Assembly: GCA_035367155.1 (NCBI GenBank)
Contig: DAOSJI010000018.1
Span: forward strand, 1-5,199
DNA length: 5,199 bases
DNA from: JAAYSA01 sp035367155
Lineage (GTDB): Bacteria > Bacillota_I > Bacilli_A > RFN20 > CAG-826
Reading direction: 5' to 3'
Positions 1 to 5,199 of this stretch are shown in pieces; positions within the stretch are counted from its first letter, which is position 1; every line of letters starts with the position of its first letter. A program made the translations under genes and the position numbers. The notes under the pieces were generated by a model. That model saw only the letters and a list, made by a program, of their open reading frames with translations. It was not told the origin of the DNA and ran no database searches.

Positions 1-1
1 A

Positions 2-64
2 ATAATTATTACCTCAATTTTGACTTTAATTGCCCTTTTAATTGAACCTAAAAAAATTGTATAA
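2..64 (+). CDS. C-terminal end of an upstream membrane protein (partial)
   Basis: The frame starting at base 2 is open from the window edge for 20 codons and stops with TAA at 62-64. The encoded tail is strongly hydrophobic (IIITSILTLIALLI) and ends in EPKKIV, the pattern of a last transmembrane helix followed by a short positively charged tail, which suggests a cytoplasmic C terminus. The stop lies one base before the ATG of the vWA gene, matching the 4-5 base gaps between the other genes, so it is probably another member of the operon. Only the tail is visible and no family can be assigned. A second open frame from base 1 stops at 43-45 but encodes a polar, unremarkable tail, so I prefer this frame. 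The call rests on hydrophobicity and spacing only. Confidence 0.55.
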   Translation: MIITSILTLIALLIEPKKIV

Positions 65-65
65 T

Positions 66-1235
66 ATGAAACGACTTTTATACCTCTTGCTTCTGTTTAC
101 TGTGGCTTTTCAAGCAAATGCACAAGAAAATGTTTTTATTTTAGTTGATGTTTCAGGTAGTATTAAAAACAACAATATTATTAATGAAGGTAAAAACATA
201 ATAAATGATATCTGTGTAGGAACATTTGATAAAAACAAATACAGCCAATGGCAAATATCAGATATTTTAGATAATAAATTGAAAAATATTATAAATGGCA
301 CATCCACAGTAGGCTTAATAACACAAAATTCTCGTGTTTCAATAATTCCGTTTGGAGATTTACATCGTTTTCAAAATTATGCTTTAAATATTAAGATCAT
401 AAATAATTTTCCTTCTGACTTTCAAAATTATTTTTCAAGTAACTATCCTAATGAATTTAAAGATTCATGGACTTATTATGATATTGCTCCAGCATATATT
501 GCTAATGAATTAAAGATTAGTAAAATAAATGAATACTATTTAATTACTATATGGGATGGTGCTGGTGAAGCACAAAAAACAGGTACAGGATATTCATCAA
601 CACAAGATGATTTAATTAATAGATATAAGAATTTACCAAAGGGGGATAAAAAAGGTATTGGTACAATTAAATTTGAAAAAGGTGGGTCGAGATATAAAAT
701 TGAGTTTGAAAAAGTAAAATTAGATTCACTTATAACTCCTCCACCTCCTGATACTACTATACCACTAAAGATTGAACTAACTACTTTTAAAGGTGGCACA
801 AGTTCAAAACCTATTGTTCACAAGGAAAATAAGATAACTATTGGTTGGTTCTGTAAAAATGCACCTAAGAATGCTCAATACAAGATTAGGGTTAGCCCGA
901 TTGGTATATCAGGCGAGAAAATGAAAACCTTTACAGCAACAGGCAATAGTTACAATGTTTCTAATCTTTCTAATGGTAAATGGAGAATAACTGTATCTTC
1001 CGATAGTGCCAATTTTAATGCATCTTCGGCTACTACAACTATCGTAATAAATACAGGAGGTTCATATTGGTTTTTATGGTTGTTGTTAATTGCTGCACTC
1101 GGAGGTGCTGGCTATTGGTACTGGAAGAAAACGCAAGATGATAAAATAAGGAAACTTAATTCGATGTCAAACAATGACAGTTTTTCAAGCGGATCAAAAC
1201 TAAATACTAACTCTGCTAATTCAGAATATTTTTAA
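66..1235 (+). CDS. Exported, membrane-anchored von Willebrand A domain protein
   Basis: 389 residues from ATG 66. An in-frame TTG at 42 would add eight residues, but it lies inside the upstream gene and would put polar residues before a good signal peptide. Residues 1-19 are a Sec signal peptide (MKRLLYLLLLF..., ANA|Q cleavage). The vWA domain covers about 22-200, with a complete MIDAS metal site: D28-x-S30-x-S32 on the first strand, T136 in SWTYYD, and D164 in ITIWDG. A proline run (225-228) leads to a beta-rich region at about 233-328 that resembles an Ig or fibronectin-III fold. Residues 334-353 form a transmembrane helix, followed by KK and a 36-residue Ser/Asn-rich tail. The expected topology is a periplasmic vWA domain and a cytoplasmic tail. 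vWA domains with an intact MIDAS usually bind protein ligands through a divalent metal. The ligand is unknown here; products of the neighbouring genes are the obvious candidates. Confidence 0.88.
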   Translation: MKRLLYLLLLFTVAFQANAQENVFILVDVSGSIKNNNIINEGKNIINDICVGTFDKNKYSQWQISDILDNKLKNIINGTSTVGLITQNSRVSIIPFGDLHRFQNYALNIKIINNFPSDFQNYFSSNYPNEFKDSWTYYDIAPAYIANELKISKINEYYLITIWDGAGEAQKTGTGYSSTQDDLINRYKNLPKGDKKGIGTIKFEKGGSRYKIEFEKVKLDSLITPPPPDTTIPLKIELTTFKGGTSSKPIVHKENKITIGWFCKNAPKNAQYKIRVSPIGISGEKMKTFTATGNSYNVSNLSNGKWRITVSSDSANFNASSATTTIVINTGGSYWFLWLLLIAALGGAGYWYWKKTQDDKIRKLNSMSNNDSFSSGSKLNTNSANSEYF

Positions 1236-1239
1236 AATT

Positions 1240-1623
1240 ATGGAAAATATATTTTTCAATTCAGTTTACAGCAATTTTGAGCAGACTTTAATCAGTTTGC
1301 TAATATTTGTTGCGTTAAGTGGTGTTTTAATTTATGTCATTTATTTTGTACTTTCCAAACTCTTGTTCAAAAAGAGTAAGCAACGAAAAGAAATATCATT
1401 GAGATTAGCTTTTCTTTGGACTTTGTTTGTTTTCTTCATTCTTTACAATACCTATGTTTTCATCTTTCTCTATAAGATTGGTCTTGACAACTTGAACTTT
1501 GCTTCAGGCTTATTATATCTTGGGTTGTTACCTCAGATATTTATTTATGTGGCTTTGATAATTTTCTTTTTTATCAAACGCCATACTTTGAAAAAAATCA
1601 TTAATGTAAACTCTTTAAATTAA
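1240..1623 (+). CDS. Small three-helix membrane protein of unknown function
   Basis: 127 residues with no family that I recognise. Three hydrophobic segments are clear: about 16-38, 56-78 and 91-112. The loop between the first two is rich in Lys and Arg (KKSKQRKE, 44-51) and the C-terminal end is basic (KRHTLKK, 113-119). By the positive-inside rule this places the first loop and the C terminus in the cytoplasm and the N terminus in the periplasm. The gene starts four bases after the vWA stop and ends five bases before the tubulin-like gene, so it is almost certainly co-transcribed with both. I infer a role as a membrane anchor or coupling subunit for the partner proteins; no catalytic motif is visible. 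It is too short to be a typical transporter. Confidence 0.85.
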   Translation: MENIFFNSVYSNFEQTLISLLIFVALSGVLIYVIYFVLSKLLFKKSKQRKEISLRLAFLWTLFVFFILYNTYVFIFLYKIGLDNLNFASGLLYLGLLPQIFIYVALIIFFFIKRHTLKKIINVNSLN

Positions 1624-1628
1624 ATATT

Positions 1629-4067
1629 ATGGCAACTCCAACAATTTTAATCGGATTAGGCTCAACAGGTCTACATGTATTACAGGAAGTGCAAAAGTTC
1701 TATTATGACACATACAGAACTGCTAATAAGCCAGATAATACAGAATACCTGTATATCGAAACTAACGAATCGGAAAAACCCAAAAGCACTCCAATAGGTA
1801 ATAACATTCATAGAGTTTTTATCAACCTTGAGGATATTGGTGAGATGGTAGAATTTATTAAGAAAAGCTGTAACAATCCTACTTGGCTTCCCGATTCAAA
1901 AATTGTAATTAATTCAGGTGAAGGAGCTGGTGGAATGCGTTCATGTGGTAGACTAGCACTTTGGGGCAAACATCATCAAGGAAATAACTTCACAAATACA
2001 TATGATGCTATTCATGGTGCATATAGTAGAGTTGAGAATATTGCTAATAATGATGAAGAAAAATCTAAAACTACTGTTTTTATTACTGGTAGTTTAACTG
2101 GCGGTACTGGTTCTGGTACTTTTATTGACATAGCGTATATTGTTAGAGATATTATACCAAATATTAAAAACTTGTACGGCCTTTTCTTGATTCCTAATAG
2201 ACCAAAAAATCTTTTTGGAGAGGAAGTTAGGTTAGGAAATACTTACGGTGCTTTTAAAGATTTAGAGCATTTTAATAAAATCGAAACTGTTTACAATGAA
2301 AAGTGGCCTAGTGGTTATTTGAAAAATTTTGAAGTACCTCCTTTTCAGTTGGTTCAATTTATAAGTAGAGATTATCAAGATGGTTCACCCGCTATAAGTA
2401 GTTTGGGTGGGTTAATTAAAATGGCAGGTATGTTTTTGTTTTTAAATATTGCTGGTATTTATGAAAAACGTGCCAATAGATTAGTTGATGGGTTTGGTAA
2501 TAGTAGAATAGGGAAATATGGTACATTTGGATTATCTGCCATTCAATTTCCAAAAGATCAAATCCAAGAATTTATTTCAGTCGAATCAAGTATAGAATTA
2601 ATTAAAAGACTAATAAATAATAGTAATTATTATTCAGGAGGTCAAGAAAGAGGCATTAATAGAGCCTCAATAAAGCAGGAAATATCTGTAGTTTGGGATA
2701 AAATATTAGAACGTGCTTTCTCCTCTTTAAATGTTGTAAAAAATGATTTGCTAATTGAAATTGAAAAGGATGTTTTACGGATTAATAGAAATGAAATTAA
2801 AGGAAGTAGTATTGATTACATCATTTCAATGTTTACCAGTGAAAGAAACGATAACTTTTATGCATTAGTTTCTAATAATTATAATTCATCAGCTCGCAAT
2901 CAAATAATAGATGAGATTTACAATGTTGTTGATACATCTCTACAAAGCACCCAAAGTTTATATTATACAAAATATGTTCTTGAAGATATTACTGAAGCAA
3001 TTGAAAGGACATTAAATTATTGGAGATCTATTGGGTTATCTTCGCAACCAAAGAATTGGGATAATGAGTTAAGAAAACTCGCATTGAATACATCTCAGAA
3101 AACCTACAAAAGTATTCTTGAACAAAACAATGTCTTAAAAGATAGATTATTTACGATTTTTGAATTACTAAAAATCCATCATTCAATAAAACCTTTAATT
3201 GATATTGTAAAGCACATTAAAGAAACAGATACTAAACTAAAAGGGACAACTCACATTTTACCAAAAATCAATTTTTTCAATGAAGTGATTAAAAAATGTA
3301 ATGCACTTGTTACAAGCAATAGTGCGGAGGAAGATTCTAAAAAACCAACAACAGTTGCTAATGCTCAAATAAATTTTCCTGATAGACTTAAAGAGATAGA
3401 AACTGATATTAAAGATACAACGCTTCCAATACAACGTGTATTTCCTTCAAATTCATTTGAGCAAGAATGTAAAAATGCAAGTAATAATTTTAAACAAACT
3501 TATGGAGCAGTTCGTTCAATGTCCGAAATAATAGAGGCGGGTAATCTACTAGAATATCTTACTGATAAGAGTAATAAAAAGTTCTCGGACGAAATATATG
3601 TTGACTTTTTAAGAGAATTTAGAATCAAGTCATCTAACTGTGTTGAAGATTATGACGTTTCTGACTTTTTAAAACACAATGTAATAAAGTGTTTGATGAC
3701 TGCTAAAAAAGCCATTTCTCCTTTTTTAAGGATTAAGAAAGTATTAGACCCTGATCCAAATATTCCTAGGTTTATTATTGGTTCCAGAGAAACATCAATT
3801 AAAGAAACAATTGAATCATTCACAAATGCTCAAACGCCCTTTGCATATTTTCCAAATCACCCTGATAATATTTGCGTTTTGCCTGATTTAAAGAATATCC
3901 TTTTCTTCTATGATGAAAAAGGCAACTTTGATATTGTTCGTCAGCTTGAGTATATTGAACTTCTTAAAGAATCATATGAAAAACTACCGGATAACATTGA
4001 AGATCCAACAATGACTCAGGAAAGATGGAATAATGGTAGAAATGCTTATTTAACTAAACACATTTAA
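1629..4067 (+). CDS. Large tubulin/FtsZ-superfamily protein (Tubulin_2-like)
   Basis: 812 residues. The N terminus has the layout of a tubulin/FtsZ GTPase domain. A glycine-rich first loop follows beta-strand 1 (TILIGLGSTG, 5-14). A YIETNE strand end lies at 42-47, where FtsZ has its NTD motif. A second glycine-rich loop, GEGAGGMR, is at 97-104. The phosphate-binding signature TGGTGSG is at 157-163 after strand FITGSL. NTYGAFKDLEHF (204-215) sits where the base-contacting Asn helix is expected. I could not find a convincing equivalent of the catalytic Asp loop (T7). The region from about 310 to 812 is mostly predicted helical, with a polar linker near 561-580, and is far longer than the FtsZ or TubZ C-terminal region. 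No signal peptide or membrane helix is seen, so the protein is cytoplasmic. This fits the bacterial Tubulin_2-type families rather than division FtsZ. GTP binding and filament formation are inferred. Confidence 0.82.
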   Translation: MATPTILIGLGSTGLHVLQEVQKFYYDTYRTANKPDNTEYLYIETNESEKPKSTPIGNNIHRVFINLEDIGEMVEFIKKSCNNPTWLPDSKIVINSGEGAGGMRSCGRLALWGKHHQGNNFTNTYDAIHGAYSRVENIANNDEEKSKTTVFITGSLTGGTGSGTFIDIAYIVRDIIPNIKNLYGLFLIPNRPKNLFGEEVRLGNTYGAFKDLEHFNKIETVYNEKWPSGYLKNFEVPPFQLVQFISRDYQDGSPAISSLGGLIKMAGMFLFLNIAGIYEKRANRLVDGFGNSRIGKYGTFGLSAIQFPKDQIQEFISVESSIELIKRLINNSNYYSGGQERGINRASIKQEISVVWDKILERAFSSLNVVKNDLLIEIEKDVLRINRNEIKGSSIDYIISMFTSERNDNFYALVSNNYNSSARNQIIDEIYNVVDTSLQSTQSLYYTKYVLEDITEAIERTLNYWRSIGLSSQPKNWDNELRKLALNTSQKTYKSILEQNNVLKDRLFTIFELLKIHHSIKPLIDIVKHIKETDTKLKGTTHILPKINFFNEVIKKCNALVTSNSAEEDSKKPTTVANAQINFPDRLKEIETDIKDTTLPIQRVFPSNSFEQECKNASNNFKQTYGAVRSMSEIIEAGNLLEYLTDKSNKKFSDEIYVDFLREFRIKSSNCVEDYDVSDFLKHNVIKCLMTAKKAISPFLRIKKVLDPDPNIPRFIIGSRETSIKETIESFTNAQTPFAYFPNHPDNICVLPDLKNILFFYDEKGNFDIVRQLEYIELLKESYEKLPDNIEDPTMTQERWNNGRNAYLTKHI

Positions 4068-4071
4068 GGTT

Positions 4072-4830
4072 ATGATTTTAGGAATAACAAAATCTTTACA
4101 GGAAAACAATAGGGTTTCTGTTTTAAAGAAAATCAGAATAGTTACTATATTATTTATATTAACAATCTTATTGCCATTTGCAATTTATCTACTTTTCAAC
4201 TTGGGTTTAATAACTGGTAAACCTACATTTAATTCCGACATTCAAGAACCTGTGGCAAAAGTAGTGACATCAAATGGTGTAGGCACTGCATTTTTAATAA
4301 GCCCAACAATCTTATTGACCGCAAGACACGTTGTAGAAAATAATAAAGTCGGTGATGAAGTCGAATTATTTTTTGAACAATCAAAAAGTAAATTGAATGT
4401 AAAAGCCAAAATTAAGTACATTTCTCCTACTAGTTTTCAACCCATTAATGGTCAGGTTCCTATGGACTATTTTTTAACAGATGTTGCTGTTTTAGAAGTA
4501 GCAGAAATTACAGAAATAGAACCATTACAATTAGGCGAATCCGATGCAGTTAATAATCTTGATGAGGTAATTTTAATTGGTTATCCAAATGGGGACTATT
4601 CAATAAGTAAAGGGAATATAAATAGTGACAAATTTCAAGGTTTTAATCTATTCAAACTCGATGCGACTTCAAATCCAGGGAATAGTGGTGGACCTTGTAT
4701 TTTGAAAAATGATAACACCGTAATAGGAATTTTAGTTGGTGGTAGTGGTCCACAATATCAGGGTGAGAATGTTGCGTTAAAAATTAATGATGTAAAAAGA
4801 ATACTGGACAATGCAAAAATTAGTTATTAA
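4072..4830 (+). CDS. Membrane-anchored trypsin-like serine protease
   Basis: 252 residues. A basic N-terminal stretch (K7, R14, K19, K20, R22) precedes one hydrophobic helix at about 23-46 with no clear cleavage site, so the protein is probably an N-in anchor with the protease domain in the periplasm. The chymotrypsin/HtrA-type catalytic triad is complete: H86 in LLTARHVV, D137 in TDVAVLEV and S205 in NPGNSGGP. GVGTAFLIS (69-77) is the usual strand before the His motif. The protein ends soon after the core fold, so it has no PDZ domain, unlike DegP/DegS. Absence of PDZ suggests that substrate choice or activation comes from a partner. The gene starts four bases after the tubulin-like stop and is the last gene of the operon. 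Cleavage of a neighbour or of an envelope protein is an inference; the substrate is not known. Confidence 0.9.
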   Translation: MILGITKSLQENNRVSVLKKIRIVTILFILTILLPFAIYLLFNLGLITGKPTFNSDIQEPVAKVVTSNGVGTAFLISPTILLTARHVVENNKVGDEVELFFEQSKSKLNVKAKIKYISPTSFQPINGQVPMDYFLTDVAVLEVAEITEIEPLQLGESDAVNNLDEVILIGYPNGDYSISKGNINSDKFQGFNLFKLDATSNPGNSGGPCILKNDNTVIGILVGGSGPQYQGENVALKINDVKRILDNAKISY

Positions 4831-4838
4831 AGCCAACC

Positions 4839-4912
4839 CACACAGCCAAGCACAATGGCAGGTCGCACAAACCACCGCACAACCAAAACCTGCCATAGAG
4901 CTTGTCTGTTTG
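4839..4912. repeat. Imperfect 25-bp inverted repeat (hairpin), just after the operon
   Basis: Arms 4839-4863 and 4888-4912 pair at 21 of 25 positions, with a perfect 9-bp core (atggcaggt at 4855-4863, acctgccat at 4888-4896) and a 24-base loop. It starts 8 bases after the protease stop. The RNA form could stop transcription or protect the message end, but no T-tract follows, so it is not a standard intrinsic terminator. Confidence 0.65.
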
Positions 4913-5030
4913 CCTACGCTGACTTTGCCGACACAAAAAAACTAAATCTTTTAAGACAGAGAAAACGGAATGACAGAATTGAAAAAAAATCTCAAACCAT
5001 TGAAAGACAAGAACGCCCAGTTGGTAACAC

Positions 5031-5140
5031 GGTATATAAAAAATTGGGCAGATAGTGCTAAATTTCAAGTGTGTAGCTCGCATTTAACTTTGTGCGGTTT
5101 GACAGTGAATCGCTCCGTATTGCCCAACTTTTTATATACC
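5031..5140. repeat. 20-bp inverted repeat flanking about 70 bases
   Basis: The arms 5031-5050 (ggtatataaaaaattgggca) and 5121-5140 match as reverse complements at 19 of 20 positions, around a 70-base interior. The pairing stops sharply at the outer edge. The 110-base unit has the shape of a small MITE-like or palindromic intergenic element. No clear target-site duplication is seen in the flanking bases, and no transposase is present in the window. Confidence 0.7.
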
Positions 5141-5180
5141 CATCCGTTGTGCGTCAGCTTAAAGAAACACCTTAATCAAA

Positions 5181-5199
5181 ATGGACAGACTTTATAGAA
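5181..5199 (+). CDS. Possible start of a downstream gene (partial)
   Basis: ATG at 5181 opens a frame (MDRLYR) that is still open at the window edge. It follows an A-rich, SD-free stretch (aaagaaacaccttaatcaaa) like the leaders common in Bacteroidota, and lies just after the end of the repeat region. Six codons are too few to identify a product or exclude chance. Confidence 0.3.

Larger units (their letters stand above)
4831..5180. other. Gene-free, GC-richer intergenic stretch; probable repeat element
   Basis: No convincing gene is present. The first 100 bases contain 55 G or C, against roughly 30% in the operon, so the change at the protease stop is abrupt. Short open frames exist on both strands, but they overlap each other, have unlikely composition and run through the inverted repeats. 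The stretch contains two long inverted repeats and four copies of the 7-mer cgcacaa or its complement. From general familiarity it resembles repeated intergenic sequences seen between accessory genes in Bacteroidota genomes. This was not checked. Confidence 0.6.

Noticed and set aside
42..65. TTG start at 42 extending the vWA protein by eight residues
   Set aside because: It overlaps the end of the upstream frame, and the ATG at 66 gives a standard signal peptide directly at the N terminus.
20..65. TTGACT (20-25) and TATAAT (60-65) as a sigma-70-type promoter
   Set aside because: The spacing is 34 bases instead of about 17, the second box abuts the ATG, and Bacteroidota use a different promoter consensus.
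110..799. Minus-strand open frames inside the vWA gene (110-307 and 536-799)
   Set aside because: They are opposite-strand shadows of a gene with clear domain motifs.
1629..4067. Assignment of the tubulin-like protein as the division FtsZ or plasmid TubZ
   Set aside because: It is about twice the length of either, lacks the FtsZ GGGG loop and C-terminal peptide, and sits with vWA and protease genes rather than division or plasmid-partition genes.
4855..5055. Plus-strand open frame of 66 codons (MAGRTNHRTTK...)
   Set aside because: It begins inside the hairpin arm, is extremely rich in Arg, Lys and Thr, unlike the operon genes, and ends in the second inverted repeat.
4820..5083. Minus-strand open frame of 87 codons
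   Set aside because: It overlaps the protease end, runs through the hairpin and has no recognisable domain; it looks like non-coding repeat sequence.
5085..5092. TAACTTTG, matching the Bacteroidota -7 box TAnnTTTG
   Set aside because: No TTG-type -33 box lies at the right distance upstream, so it is probably a chance match, although it is on the correct strand for a gene starting at 5181.
4970..5197. Plus-strand open frame of 75 codons (MTELKKNLK...)
   Set aside because: It crosses both arms of the 20-bp inverted repeat, overlaps another short frame, and its second half has no protein-like pattern. A short real peptide cannot be fully excluded.

Overview
The window looks like chromosomal DNA from a member of the Bacteroidota. 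The genes are AT-rich, show no Shine-Dalgarno sequences, and the first full gene has a signal peptide ending in ANA|Q, a style common in that phylum. This assignment is inferred from sequence style only.

Positions 1-4830 form one compact plus-strand operon. A membrane-protein tail ends at 64 and is followed, with gaps of 1 to 5 bases, by four complete genes. The first (66-1235) is an exported von Willebrand A (vWA) protein with an intact metal site and a single membrane anchor near the C terminus. The second (1240-1623) is a 127-residue protein with three membrane helices. The third (1629-4067) is an 812-residue tubulin/FtsZ-superfamily protein carrying the GGTGSG nucleotide-binding signature and a very long C-terminal extension. 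The fourth (4072-4830) is a membrane-anchored trypsin-like serine protease with a complete His-Asp-Ser triad and no PDZ domain.

Taken together the genes suggest a device that spans the inner membrane. The tubulin-like protein would be in the cytoplasm, the vWA and protease domains in the periplasm, and the small membrane protein between them. A link between a tubulin-like family and vWA proteins has been proposed before as a membrane-remodelling system (Makarova and Koonin, FtsZ-like families). The addition of a trypsin-like protease and a three-helix protein is the less familiar part. Its role, whether envelope remodelling, stress response or defence, cannot be decided from sequence.

Positions 4831-5180 contain no convincing gene. 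Composition changes abruptly there (55 of the first 100 bases are G or C), and the stretch holds two long inverted repeats and four copies of a 7-mer. It looks like an intergenic repeat element. A new gene may begin at 5181 and run off the window.
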